A DNA stretch of 64,000 nucleotides from Prostheceraeus crozeri (lineage: Eukaryota; Platyhelminthes; Polycladida; Euryleptidae), in NCBI GenBank assembly GCA_907163375.1, contig CAJQUW010007532.1, positions 227,001 through 291,000 of the forward strand. Reading direction: 5' to 3'. This document shows positions 26,924 to 39,837 of the stretch, in pieces. Each line of letters opens with the position of its first letter. The first letter of the stretch is position 1. A program made the translations under genes and the position numbers. The notes under the pieces are model-generated. The model searched no databases. It saw nothing but the letters and a program-made list of their open reading frames with translations, and was not told the DNA's origin.

Positions 26924-28473
26924 CAGGGTGTCTCAAAATTAGCGCAGTTTTTGATTTTGCCGTGAAAACGAGACTTTACGTTCAAAAATGATATTCACTT
27001 CGAGAAGCGGAAAGAATTATCATGAGGTTTTAGTATTTAAAGGAATTATTCAAGAATTTGTTCATATTCGGACAGCAATTTCGCCATCTACATCAATAGA
27101 CCTATAACAAGCGAGCTTGTAATATAGGTATCAAAATCACATCTAATGAGCCCATTAGAGTAACATGCGTGCCACGAATTACACGGCTTCTGTGATTGGT
27201 CAGCTATTCATTAGCGCACCACATATTTTGACAATGGGTCTGAGCATTCATCGCAAAGATAAATTTTAGCTGATATCAAAAACTTCATGGACAGTTAATT
27301 GCAAGCTATCATTGAGTCAAGAATCAGGAAAAAATTATCAACTCGCTTAGAAGTTGTTCAACTGTTTTAGGCAAATGAAAGACCGAAATTTATGTGCATG
27401 TAAGATAAAGAGATCAATTTGGAGCGTCACTGGAACATCACACGTCTTATTTCAAAATTTAGAAAGACTTGCAGTTTTCTCTATGCTTCTGGAAAAAGCA
27501 GAAAGTTTAAAGTGGAAAATCGTGTGCCTTGAAGAAGGTAAAGTGATGTCGCTCAATCTTAGAGCTCAATGAACTTGTCCAGCTGCAACAGTTACTTTTC
27601 TGTCTGAAATTCTGAGATCAGTTTTCATAGAACATTGAAAGACACATTAGAACTTCATCTTGATGCCATTGTTTTGCATCATATCAGGCAATCACTGAAG
27701 AAGATGAAGATAACCGAATTAGACTCGGTCAGTGGTCAATAAGTAATACAGATTTAGTAGCCAGGGCTATTCGGAGCGATGAAGTAATATTTTCAATAAA
27801 TGGCTCAGTAAATTGCATCACATGTGCAACTGAAAAGCCTACCATGACTTTGACTTGTTCTCTCCATTCATCACGTGATGTGATATGGGCAGCCTTTTCT
27901 CAGTAACACAAATTGGAGTTGTTCTTTTCCTCCAATACTGTCATCGGCAATAAGTACAAGTAAATGCTGAAGAATGATTTCATTCCACAATGTCAATTGA
28001 AAGAATGCTTGCCGCTCCACCGCAACTTTCCAATGAGATAAAGCTCCACCTCACTTTCCTCGTCATGCTTCAGTAACTTTAAAGAGATCTCAAATTTCTT
28101 CAAAGGGTTGTTGCACGTGGCTTTGAAGCAGCTTGGCCGGCATGATCCCCGATGCTATGAGATTGCCGACTTTGGATGGTATTGAAGGACAGGTTATATC
28201 ATAATCGAAGGCCAAAAACTATTGACTAATCAAATGAGAAAATCGGTACAATAATTGATGAAACCAATAATCAAGAAATCACAAATGCTGCTGACAACAT
28301 CTATGAAGAGTGAATGCCTTATTATACGAAGATGGATGATAATTTGAACATTCGCTGCAAATACTAAAACCTCATGATATTCCCATGTTATTTTTCATTA
28401 AAAAATGATTTTCGAGCGCAAGAGGTCCCTCTAACATGGAAATTAAAAGCTGCGCCAATTTTGGGACACCCTG
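26924..28473 (+). mobile_element. Mariner-like DNA transposon, decayed
   Basis: The termini are inverted repeats of about 33 bp: the left begins CAGGGTGTCTCAAAATTAGC and the right is the complement of CAGGGTGTCCCAAAATTGGC. The 1550-bp length fits a mariner-type element. Plus-strand translation near 27425-27520 gives NITRLISKFRKT, then a GSGRPK-like stretch, which is the helix-turn-helix and linker of IS630/mariner transposases. Near 28130-28330 the C-terminal part gives a WPA-SP block (SPDL-like), then LKDRLYHNRRPKTID, the typical downstream block. Several in-frame stops and frameshifts interrupt the frame, so it is inactive. A TA lies at the right end; the left flank is GT, so one flank has mutated or the end is off by a few bases. 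Confidence 0.75.
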
Positions 28474-29193
28474 TATTTCATTTTTGAAATTTTCTGTGAA
28501 TTGAGTGGAATTTTGGTTAAGAATCAGAGCTTTATGCTCTTATCATGTAAGTTCTCCGCATATTCAAATCAAAATATTAATTTTTATAACTTTATTTGTA
28601 TTCAAGCAGCATTAATGGAAGACACAAGTTTTGTATCACTTACCCAAGGTCCAACCGTGTATGAACAACAGTCACTTTCATATTGGGCATTGTGTAGCTA
28701 TTTTTAGTCATTTCACCGTATTTCTCTATGTGGGCCGCTCATTTTTGGGCCAATTTTGAAGCAATGGATTCACCAATTGATTGACCGAAATTCTTCAAGC
28801 CCCTCATTTTCCAATTTCCATCAATTCTTCACACTACTGTAAGTTATCCAATGATCTTTTCACATTTTGAAGTTTCATTTTTTTGTAGTCACATTTTCTT
28901 CAAGCGAAATTGCACATAGGTGACTACTAAATCTAAAGAATGACATTGACTATGATGTATCCAAATCCAGTAAACTATAATGAAGAAAACGATGCTGAGT
29001 GAACTATCGATGCATTTACCACCAATGATTACGCTACAATTATGGCACTCTTATTGTAAAAATTTTAAATGTAAATCGATGCACCTCATTATAGAGGATA
29101 GACAACAAAAAATGCAACTGAAATTGGTGGTTACAAACCTGAGAAGAGGGTAGTCCAGCAGGCCAGGGCCAAGCCCAACAGTTATGACCGGGT
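28474..29193. other. No supported feature
   Basis: AT-rich to 29000, then a slightly more GC-rich stretch just before the family A copy. The minus frame 29040-29261 runs into the A element and is not a gene. Confidence 0.4.
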
Positions 29194-29715
29194 CGCAGAA
29201 TTGGATTGTTTAAGCATATCACTTTTATAGAAGTGCAAACTGATTCAAAACGATGGCACATGCAGGAACTTAATAAGTGGGCAAAAAGAAATTTTTAATA
29301 CCTTGCAGAGATACGAAAAATAGCCGTGCGTCGCTTGCGGATTGCTGTGAATTCCTTCAAAATCATTCGATCGCCACGATTCCTTCAGACTCGAAGAATT
29401 CAGATCATTGCGCAAACGTTTTCTCGATAATGTTGGGCCCTCCGATCATTATTAAAAAATTTAGCAGGCCCACAAAAAAACGTTCACAAACTTCTCTGTA
29501 GAACTCGACATCGACCTTGTCTCTTTGCTTTGTGATCCGGTTAATAATGGTCACTGAAACTTAGCACAAATTAGGCGCCTTTAATGCTGAACTGGCTGCT
29601 CATTGTTCGATTGCTATGATATTATGTCTACAGATTGTGCCATTTTATTGACGTTCATGTTCAAATGTTTCCTTTCTAGTTAAACAGAAAAAGAGACGAC
29701 CTGTCTAATTCTGTG
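29194..29715 (+). mobile_element. Family A element, uninterrupted copy
   Basis: It begins near GCAGAATTGGATTG and ends CCTGTCTAATTCTGTGG, so both termini are present and inverted. It is collinear with the copy at 54091-54960 but lacks the B insertion. At 29520 it reads CTCTTTGCTTTGTGATCCGG, giving the empty site for that insertion. Non-coding. Confidence 0.85.
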
Positions 29716-29939
29716 GACGCGGCAAACGGTCAGTCTCGGATATGTCGTGCAAATGTCTAACAAACTGCATGGTCAAACCTTCGGCACCCTTTCTTTGGAG
29801 TTCGCCCCTTGGGCTGCCGCACTTGGCTGGTTGTTTAAGAGAAGTTTTCTTCAATGCTCATGTGTGGGAGAATATTATGAACTATGAGAAGCCAGTTGCT
29901 CTAAAGAGATGGTTGCTGAGAGGGGTTTCAGTCCATAAT

Positions 29940-30460
29940 GATAAGCTCTATTTTCGAAAAATATTCCAAAATACGTAACCCGCAAACACCTGAAAATACC
30001 ACCCAGCATAAACAAAAGAGGTCCAATTGGATGGGAAACCGTGAAACTGCAACACTGCTATTTCGCCCATTTCAGATACGCTATCAAGAACATTCTCGTG
30101 CTATCACGAATGACACTAAAAGTAGTGCGTTGACCGAACATTTGGCTAACATGCATCAAGAAGTATACGAATCTATTGAACTTTTTCTCTAAAAATTTTG
30201 TAAAAGTGCAGAGATCCATTAGGAACACGCATAACAGAAGCTCGCTACATCAAATACAATTCACCGCAGATAAATCGCAAACGCGAACTTGTAGAGTTCT
30301 GAATCTGACTGCTGCTCTCCGCCTCTGATGGCATAAATGGTAATACTCTGGGTAACTTACCGAAGACTTTGCCGATTGACTTTACGCCTCTGACAAGGGA
30401 AGAATTCCCGAAACGTTCGGCACCTGTAAATTTTTGTTTTAATTAACTTCGACTTTTGGT
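29940..30460 (+). mobile_element. Penelope-like element, endonuclease end (fossil)
   Basis: Plus-strand translation gives FQIRYQEHSRAITN and SSALTEHLANMH, then further on EARYIKYNSPQINRKREL. The RYxEH, SALxEH and EARYIK...P.IN blocks match the GIY-YIG endonuclease of Penelope-like elements. The copy is broken. It lies between a family A copy and a LINE scrap. Confidence 0.55.
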
Positions 30461-30690
30461 CACTATATAAAGAGTGAGTGAACATCTTTACTTTTTCATG
30501 ATGAAAGCATTGAACACTGCTATTAATTGTTGTTGTTTTCAGGCTGGTTCTCTCTCTGTGGTCTGGTTTTTGTTTAACCTCCCCGACTCCACCATCTGTT
30601 GTATGTATCCAATCCTGTTTGTATTTGTGACAGTTCTCAACTCGTTTCTTACTCTGGTGTGTGTTATTTACTACTGACTTAAGATTGATT

Positions 30691-30926
30691 TTGCACCTCC
30701 AATATGTTAAGAATGTTTCTCAACGCATCTTCATTATCCGAAATCTTCGTGCTGGTTGCTATCCATAATTAATGCTGAAATGTTGCCACGCTTTTGTACG
30801 TTTTGTTATTGCATAATACACTTTGCGTGTTTCTCTAATGCACCTCAAAATTTGTTCAATGACGCTGCTTAATAGGCGTCGTGTACATCACATTATTGGC
30901 TTATCACATTCAGTCAATTCTTTGCT
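30691..30926 (+). mobile_element. LINE fragment, RT thumb region
   Basis: Plus-strand translation contains QRIFIIRNLRAGCY, then FVRFVIA, then a RRRVHHIIGL block. It aligns with the thumb part of the LINE at 21915-22905 (KRIFIIRNLRRAGCD, FIRSILLYS, ERRVRRIIG). Stops interrupt it (for example after RAGCYP), so this is an older copy of the same or a sister family. Confidence 0.7.
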
Positions 30927-31233
30927 TATTGAGTCTGCTAACTTAACTTATTATAAGTTGATTGACTCAATCAACTAAGATAAGTCTCATCATTTGAGAG
31001 ATTTGTTTTTGATCTGTCCAGTGAGAGAACTGTCTTCTCAAACTTGCTCATTTAAGGTAAATCCAATTTATTCCACAACATTTCTGTCTTTTCAACTTTG
31101 GGTCTCAGATTTCCGTGAAAATTTGCATATATACTCATTTTTTTACGCTGAACACGAAAATCTTAGCGGCGACCACACCAAATAAAAACTTTCCATATAA
31201 ATCTAGCACTTTTAAAAAGCCATTTTTTCTACA

Positions 31234-32033
31234 TCTCGGTCAGACGACAAATTGATCTCGGTCAGATAGATGTCGAATAGGAAACTCTTCGGCTTCTGCA
31301 TTTGGGTTGCTGATGAAACTGGGAACTTAGGATGAATGCTTGCATGCGTAAAGCGAAGTGACCAAAATGTAATGTATTGCATATAATGTCTGTTGACCGT
31401 GACCCACCTTGTCCTCTGACCGAGATTTTTAAGGTCTCGGTCAGAGGACAAATTGATGTCGAAGAGGAAACTCTTCGGCTTGTACATTTGGGTTCATGAG
31501 ACTGCGGGAACTTTGGACGAATACTTGAACGCGTAAAACGAAGTGATCTAAATGTAATTGCATACATTATCATGTCTTTAGACCGAGACCCTTGTACTCT
31601 GACCGAGATCTTCAATTTCAACGTTGTCCTCTGACCGAGATTTTTTAGGGTCTCGGTCAGAGGACATTTTCGTGGTTTTTGGAGATTTTGAGAGGGTTAA
31701 TTGATATAAATGAAAAATGTCTTTTGCATAGATGTTAAGAGCATGGATCCCTCCTATGCTGTGAAATTTCATCGATTCCTGACAAAATTTCTGGTTTCAG
31801 CATCCACATGAAATTTTTGGGAATATTCAAATACTCTGGTCGAAAAAACGGATAAAAATATTTTTTAATCAATATTGCTCACTTGTAACGGCATCAAACT
31901 GATTTTTTTTTACGGATTTATAAACTAGCACACTAGAGGATTCGTTTGGTGCAAAACGTTTAATGGAAGAATCAATATTCTTCGAGAAAAGGTACCTCGG
32001 TCAGAGGACAGAAAACGTCTCGGTCAGAGGACA
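31234..32033. repeat. Array built on the 16-mer TCTCGGTCAGAGGACA
   Basis: The motif or a close variant occurs forward at 31234, 31256, 31435, 31651, 31995 and 32018, and inverted at 31410, 31593 and 31625. Exact 16/16 copies are at 31410, 31435, 31625, 31651 and 32018. Two units (31234-31425, 192 bp; 31435-31640, 206 bp) each start with the motif and end with its complement. They share interior blocks such as GAAACTCTTCGGCTT and CATTTGGGTT. They are separated or followed by nearly the same spacer (TTTTTAAGG, TTTTTTAGGG), so adjacent unit ends form perfect 16-bp-arm hairpins. It is best read as a tandem array of a short inverted-terminal-repeat element. Coding frames on the minus strand (KPKSFLFDI...SSDRD repeated) are products of the repeat. 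Confidence 0.8.
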
Positions 32034-34408
32034 TTTTTTTCATTGGACAATGGAAACCCAGTGAAAATTCAATGATTAATATTGATTATAATATTTAAAA
32101 TTAGACTGTCTTAAAGAGCTGATCTTCTTCTTTCAGATGATATAAGTATTAGTGGGTGTATTTGAATGTATCTAATCGAAAATCCGTGTTGAACTGATAG
32201 TACTGCAACTTTGGACATGCTTTTTTGGTCTTTTTTCGGCAAAAAACGGTGAAGAAACTAGTGAAGAAGGTCTTGGCTTTGTGGCTTTTTAAAAACCATG
32301 CCATAATAGATGAGATCTTTACGGTTTGATTAAAAAAAACTATTGAAATCGGTTCAGAAAAATGGATTTTACAAATCAAAGACACATTTTCGTCAAATGT
32401 TGTGGATTAAATTGGATTTACCCTTAACGTCTTTCCTTTGATGATGCTTCAAGGTTTAACCTTTACATGCCCTGACATTATTCATGGGTACTCGTACATT
32501 TTCAAATTTCTGTAGAATCCATAAAACTGATTCAAACGCCACAAAACTTCAGATGCACGTTTTCTACTCACATACAAAAACTCTGCAATTTGGACGGACA
32601 CTTTTTGAATTAGAGATGGTAACTTGAAGTGTAGCGATGCCAGTAGCTTGATGCGACTTCGTCTTTTCGACGTATTGTGAACAGATAGCACTTAAGGTCA
32701 ATATATTAATTTCGCGACAATTCTTGACAGATCATGATCAATGCCACATTCCTTTCACTAATATACTTGATTTAAAAGAGATGTGGTAGGGTAGGGATAG
32801 TAGGATTTGAAATGGCAGCCTAAAACGGAGAGAGAACAATCCACGCACGTCGAAAAGAAGAAGTCAGATCAAGATACTGACATCGCAAATCTTCAAGTTA
32901 TTGTCCCTAATTCACATTTTTTGTCTGTGTGGAGGAAATATACTCAGCTACACGTATCTGAAGTTTTGTGATGATTGACTCATTTTTGTAGATTTAAGAC
33001 AAGTTCGAAAACGTGAGGGAGATAATTTATAAGCACCAAATTAATTCCAGATTTTACTTTCCAGTAAGGCGGTCAATGATGACTTCCCAATCAAAATAAA
33101 ATCTCTATATAGCCACAGGCCACACGTTTTAGTAGAGAAATTGTCATCACCTCTTTAATTTTACGAGGAAACTGGGAAGAGTTACTTCTATAGCGGATTT
33201 GGATTCAGACAAATTCAGACTCAGTCAGCTCAATAAGCAGTCGAAATCTTCAAAAACTTTGCATAGATTGTTCTCACAGTATTGTAACAGCCAACCTTCA
33301 AAGCACGCCGAGACATATATTCTAGAAGCGAACTGACACTTCTTTGAGGCGATGTGTACGAGACTTATTGTTATATTGTGATATTGAAAATCAATTTTAT
33401 GATTCCTACAGATTATTGCTCTACTATTTATAGTAGTAACCAAATTCTGTTATCAATAAGCCAAATGGAAAATTCTCAATGAAGATGAAGCGAACGCCTG
33501 GAGGAAGTGAAGGATGTCATTTCAATAATCAAAATAATATGCCAGAGCTACATTATTGACGCTGTCAGGAGTAACATAACCAATACATCGAATAAATGTC
33601 TAAGGTAGAGTCTTAGGTAAAGGGAATCTGAATGGCAGCAGCGACACGCAGTTCGATCACAATGCTTTATGTAGTTAACAAAAGAACATAAGATTATGTA
33701 TCGGTCAGGAATGTATATCGGCTAATTATTGAGTTGAAACCTAGGATCTTGGTGCACTTTCTCTCACAAGTCAGAATCCCCAAAGTCAGAAAAGAACACT
33801 TAATTCGAGCTACCGTGTAGAGTAATTGCGTGGGTGATTAGAACTGATACAACATATTGTTGGTTCGAACAATTGGGTACTATTCTTTGCTAATCCCTAC
33901 CTAAGCACAATCTTCTGAAACCACATTTTCCAGATTTTCTATAGCCAATCTCTTCTTTTAATTATAGGTTTTGCTGCTCTGGGTTCAATGTTGACATTAA
34001 AATTTCGGGTCAGAATGTTGCAGAAAGGGAACATTGGGCATTAATGGGTTATGGGCAACTGAAGTTATGTCATTTTGCATCTGTGGTTAAGCCCCTATAC
34101 TGTTTTTAGATAGCTTATCATACAGATAACTTACATACTCTTAAATAAGGCATTTATTCATTTACAAATCGTCCTAGATGTTGTAGATCGTCATTTTGCT
34201 ATAACTACCTTCAGAGTCCCAATGAATTATCATTTCCTACGGAACACATAATGATGCACCGTATGAAAGGAACATGTGAAAATATAGATCTTTGAATGAG
34301 CTAAAATGTGCTGTAGTGCCACTTAACTCATAACATGACTGAGCTGTTTTCAATGTGACAAATGCGGACACGTTTTCATTTGTGGGAGTTCCGTGGAGAT
34401 TGAGGTTG
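32034..34408. other. No supported feature
   Basis: Minus frames at 32149-32385 and 32482-32691 have a biased composition but no motif I can assign; they could be remnants of the element carrying the 16-mer array. The rest is AT-rich. Confidence 0.35.
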
Positions 34409-34497
34409 GTGCCATTAGAGGCATGTTGATCTCCTCTTTTTTAGCTACAATTTTTGCGCTTGTGAAATCAGCGTTGCAGCGTTGACCCAAAAGCATC
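34409..34497 (+). repeat. Repeat E, copy 1
   Basis: About 90 bp similar to 59669-59765: GCCATTAGAGGC, TTGATCTCCTCTTTTTTAG, TACAATTTTTGC and GTTGACCCAAAAG. Its boundaries and nature are unclear. Confidence 0.5.
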
Positions 34498-36369
34498 GGA
34501 TATATGAGTCTATAACAGGGTGAAGACTGAAGAACTACATGTGTATTTCTTCAGTCACATATAGATTGATGCATTCGGGGCATCGTGGTTGTAGTTTCTT
34601 TCTTTTGCTATATAAAGGCTACTCCGAAATGAAGAACCACAAAAACCAATTTTACTTCCATATCTTTTCCAATTGACTTAAAAATGTATCAATGCAATAT
34701 CTGTCTAGTTCTGTATTATTTGCTATAAATCTAGAGTGTATCATTGTTATAAAGAGACAGCAACTCTTCCGTTGAGACAATTACCATTGCATCAGAAGAG
34801 TGGGCAGAGTATGCACTTAAGGTAATGTTTGATTGATTGGTAGAGAGAGAGAGAGAGCTATGAATCTCGAACGGAACCCTTATTAATTGTATCAATTGTT
34901 TCAGTCCCACATCGGTCTCCGCTATCATCGTCATCATTACCTCAGCTATTGTTAGATAGAATTCACGGTGAAGACATTACAAAGAATGTTACAATGCTTT
35001 ATGTTCTTAACAGTCGATTGACACTTGTAAATTATCTTTTGAGATGAAAAGAAGATGGTGTAAGATGTGTGTATATAGATCATCAAGGTAAATGAAACTA
35101 AGAATGCTATCAATCACGAAAGTACGGCAAGCAACAAAAACTCTGACAAGTAATGCAGTGTTAGCGTGATCATTTATGCTTCTCATCATCCAGGCACTGC
35201 TGCATGATAATGTCAGGTTAAAGAACGACTGCATTCAGTGAAATTGAACATCATATTTTGAAAACATGAAAAAATTTGCGAATAAAAGATTGTGTGTGTG
35301 CGTTACGTGTAAGTTAAATATAAGAAAATATAGCTTTTTGTATCATCAAGAATGAAAATGTTCATTTGAAAATTCAGAAGTGTTTTATCAGAAATAAACT
35401 GTTCTTGCGACGCTACAAAACTTCTAAAATCCGCCTTACGATGAGTCAGCTTGTGATGAATTTCATTTCTGCTGGTTGAAGGCGGAAGAAAAAGGTGCAG
35501 AGGACAGGTAGCACACCCTGTACATGAAGTTGAATAATTATCAAGTGATATGTCGCAGCTCACGTTAGTGTGATTTGATAGGACTGCCGCTAATGAATGA
35601 TGCTGATATGATAGTCTATTAATTAAATGCTGCACCATGTCACTGATCATGAAATCAGATGTCATTTGTCCATTTCATGTTTGATTTGAAGTATAAATGG
35701 TAAATAATAAGATATTTTGAAAATTCTAGCTGTCTAGCACTTAAAGAAGTCAAACTTAGGAACATTAGGTTTCATATTACAGTTGAACCTCTACAAAGTG
35801 AATCTCTCCTCATAGTGAATTAAATTTTTGATCCCATCAAAAACGTTGTACTTTGCACTTGCTACAATCTCTACATAGTGAACCTCTTCATAATGAATAT
35901 GTTATTCAGTCCCTCTGTTGTCTCAACCTCTACATAACGAATATTTTACATCAAGTATGCATTGATCTTTAAAGATATATTGATCTTTATGAGCCTTGCA
36001 ATTAATACGCATCCCATGTACGTGTACTACCCTTATTATTGAGGCGAGCAGCTCGATGATATTTATTACTCCAAAGTTTCCTAAATTACTCAAGTCTATG
36101 AGTCTACAATCTAAATTTAGACACAATTCAGTAGATAATGCAGCTAGTAGTTTCAAGTTTACGTGCACTTTAAGTGCGTTTTTTTGGATTTTCAAGCGTA
36201 CTGACTGTTGAGTAGATCAGGGAATTCCTTGAAAGTATCAACACGCTTTTTGTCGTGTAGAAATTGTGATTACTTGATCATGTGATTGCTTCTGTTGACG
36301 AGCGACGTGCTGTACAGTCTCACATTCGTATTGACAGTTATTTCCATCGTTCATAATTAATGATGGATG
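34498..36369. other. Mostly unassigned; pogo-like terminus at 35780
   Basis: At 35780, after a TA, CAGTTGAACCTCTACAAAGTG is followed by repeated CTCTACATA(G/A)(T/C)GAA blocks to about 35945, a pattern typical of the 5' end of pogo/Tigger-type transposons. No partner end was found. The minus frame 35303-35665 (120 codons) has a Cys cluster (CTGCATCP) but no recognisable domain. A short AG dinucleotide run lies at 34842-34857. Confidence 0.4.
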
Positions 36370-36985
36370 AAGCTTATACTGTATACAGTACTGATTATTT
36401 TATTTCGTCGAATAAAGGACTTGTCATAATTAAGAAATCTGGAGAAAAGTCCTTCTGATTGATGGTATGTTTTATATTAAATTGGCAAGGGCTTTCAGCC
36501 GTCACCGACGGTCATCTTCAGGCAACTGACTGTCACTGCGTAACAGATTGATTAAAAATTACAAGCAGGTTGACAAGCAAGAATACTATAGCACAAAGAA
36601 CACAAATGAATTCAATGATAATGGCATAGACATAAGATCAAGTTCCTGGACAAATTATACAAAAACGAAATAATACTGAATAACTCAAAAGTAGTACTGA
36701 AGTATAGTAAAGTAAAAACTAAAAGACAGAAGGAAATACAGTCAAATACTAAAAGGTCCATTGGTCACTTAAGGTGTGTTTGGTGCGGTTGGAAGAGTTT
36801 AACTTCTTGGTCCATATGGCCTCCTTGACCACCCTTTTCCTCCAGCACCCCTCAAGGAATTTGTCAAGAATTGTGTGAATTCGTGCTATACTCTTTAAGA
36901 TTATAGTTTGAACACTACAGTGTGCAATGGGCAGAGTAAGGTTAAGAACTCGGTTCTGAGGTGTCTGCTTTTCAAACGCATGCAA
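36370..36985 (-). mobile_element. Penelope-like element, endonuclease C-terminus (fossil)
   Basis: Minus-strand translation gives RKRVVKEAIWTKKLNSSNRT, then LSDQW. The VKEAIWxxK...NR...LSxxW pattern is the C-terminal end of the GIY-YIG endonuclease in Penelope-like elements. Sequence 3' of it (to about 36480) reads LPEDDRR and ALANLI, like known 3' ends of this group. Only the endonuclease end is left and it is broken. Confidence 0.6.
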
Positions 36986-39829
36986 ATTGTACTTGTCTAA
37001 GGATGTCTTTTCAACATTTGGCAGTAATTTATTACATAAGGTTTGTTGAATTTTTTATGGTGCTAGTATTCAGCATTGAGTTTTCTCAGAACTGCCAGCA
37101 TTTGAGAAATCAGTTCGTGGTTGGAGCTGAGTGATGACAAAGTTGATAATACATGTAAGTAGCACAAAATGATAGATTTTCATAACAGCGCAATTTAATA
37201 ACGATAGCCTATCTGATCTTTTCTGAAACCATTTTTATCGTAAAATGTCAGGCATGAGTCTCATCATCATGGATGTAGATGGTCGTAAATTTGGACAATA
37301 TATCCTTACAAGGAAACAGATCACTGAGTCACTGGAATTCTCCAAATTCCGAATTTTTCATCTGTATCGTCTGATACAAATTAACTTTTATGGCAGTTGC
37401 TATTTTTCTTTTATTGGCATTTTTGTGAAATACAAAATTTCTATCCGCCTCAATGACTTTCTGTACATGCATTGATGGAGTTGAGAGATTACGTTTGCTG
37501 TCATATCACTGACTCCAGTACATTCATGTATCAGAAGAAACAAATTATGCGCAAAATCATCAACGAAGCTCAGATCAGAAATTAAATTACAAGGCTGAGG
37601 AGTAAGATAAGGAAAATGCGTGGGATGAAATATTCTCGATCGATTTTCCATCTAAAGCTTAGAATTCTTCAATTTTTCTGATCTTCAGCCAACAGATGTG
37701 TCCACTGATATATTCTCATATCGCATTTTTAAGCGAATACACATGATTCATTCTTCCTAATGGGTTTGAATACCATCATGATCTGACACATGCTCGTGAG
37801 CTTTCTATCTTCTCAACGCCCATTTCACAACACTCACTCCTCCTCTCTCTCATCTCTTAGGTGGAAATCACCTCTGTCGTCCGCGTGATTATCAAAAATA
37901 CTACGCAGTTGAAGATAATGGAGCACTGAGTCAACGATAAATTTCGCCAGAATTCAGGCTTCCATTTGAAGTTGCAGCGTATAAAGCTAGCAGAATCGGA
38001 AGAAAATAGGTGTGAACTATATATATTTATTATCATTTCATGCTCTTGATCTTGTCGGTAGACTATAAAGTGAGAACCAGTCATAACTTTGTCGAGCTAC
38101 CCCCAAAACTGTAAATCAACTATTTAAATAAGTAGACTAGCAACAGTGCTCTATCTTATGAATATCAACATATTTACGAAAATTAAGAATATAATCCAAA
38201 AAAATAGCACTGATTTTTTAGCTATTTAGAAAATAAAAATCAATTCTCGTACTCTGCACACTAGCTCCGAAAAATGTGAACTCCGCAAAAAATATTGTTT
38301 CACGGAAATTTTTGCACGAGATAAATACAAATTGATTGACTCCTACTCAAAGAAAAACACGGGCAAACCGAATTTTTGCACTGTTTTGTCTTAAACACTT
38401 TTTCCATTGACAATCATTATAAACTACCTATAGTGGTGAGAGTGCGATGAATTACTAATTAAAATAATTGGTTCGCAGTGTTGTGCGAAATTGTTGGATA
38501 GAATATGCGAAATTGCACATTACTCTCATTGTTTGTCTGTGTTAGCGGCTGCTTGCGGGAGGCAGTTTTTATGCTCGTTTGTCAAATACAAGTTCTTCTC
38601 TCCTATTTTTCATTGCCAGTAAAAATTGATTTCCTGATTTATTTCTCTTTTTACCGGCAATAAAAATGGGAGAGAAGAGCTTGTCGTATGACCAACAAAC
38701 ATCATTGCTTATTTCTCATCATGATTATATTTTTCAAGAGGCATTTTTACTTCTTAAATTGTGTAGCATGAGCATGCAGCTCGAAAATTTGAGACCACCA
38801 TAATGGTGTAAGAAATATTTCAACAAATGTTGACATATGGTCTTCATCAACTCATGCCATATTGACGTTTGGCATTTATTTATACCGGAATATTAAGCAA
38901 TTGAAGCGACCGCAAGGTTTTTAATTCCAAGGCCTTGAAAACTGCCATAAATCATGCAAATGACTCGGTATTTAGTATTTTTTATGCAAAGTAATATATC
39001 ATGTAATGCAGTGCAGTTTTGACTGAATGCAATTTACTGTATAGCAGCAAGACTGCCAAGTAATACTAAATGAGTCATAAGTGATCAATTTAGAAGATTA
39101 GGCTTTAAAATTGCCTACAATTAGCACTATCTTTTTAAACACTGCTGTTTTTGAAAGCAAAGTCTGTCATTATGTAACTGAGTGGAAGTTGTTGTGTTAT
39201 AAGATTTAATTAATAAACTGATATTATTTTTCAATCTTTATACGTACTTGCAATATTGAGCATTGAAAGATTGAAGAAATATGTATTATGTAATTATTTT
39301 CATCTTAGAAGAAAATGATACCAAAGTCTCTCTCTATTAGATCATTCGAAATAACTAAAAATCGTTGGCATGGATTTGTATTAATTTTGTCTATAGGCTT
39401 GAGGAAAAGAGTCCCGCGACTCAATTGGAATGACAAGTATCCATTTCCACAGTAAAGATCACATGAATGGGTACTTCTATTTTTCCCCCTCCACCACATT
39501 TTTCAAGTTTTCCGAAATCATCGAATTTCGCCAAAGTTAGTAACATTGGGTTTAGAAAAGACTTGATCTGTCACTGAGTGGCACTACAACACGACTGAGA
39601 AGTCTTACTTGAACCCTGGGATGAAGGATTGGTACCTTGGATACTCAGTTAGAATACAAGGTACAGCTGTGATCATGAACTTCGTGTGATTGTTGTCTAC
39701 AGACAAATGACGAGCAGTTGTCTAATTCTGAGACTGTAAATGTTCTACAAGTCAGACAAGAGGAGTTTTGCACACTCAAAGCTATGCCACGCCAGTAAGA
39801 AGAGGTAGGAGCAACAGAAGATCGATGAC
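36986..39829. other. AT-rich; one imperfect hairpin
   Basis: An imperfect inverted repeat (arms of about 45 bp) spans 38577-38703, with arms around AAGTTCTTCTCTCC and GGGAGAGAAGAGCTTG. No exon could be supported. Confidence 0.4.
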
Positions 39830-39837
39830 GATGCAAC

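Noticed and set aside
31212-31621. Minus-strand frames with repeated KPKSFLFDI and SSDRD words as a protein
   Set aside because: They are produced by the tandem 16-mer array. Frames overlap and there is no codon signal.
31410-31666. The paired 16-mer hairpins as a CRISPR array or a bacterial-type terminator
   Set aside because: The window is eukaryotic, spacers between motif copies are partly homologous rather than unique, and the T-run lies in the loop, not after the stem.
35303-35665. 120-codon minus frame with a Cys cluster as a small gene
   Set aside because: No domain, no splice or promoter context, and such lengths are expected by chance in this much AT-rich DNA.
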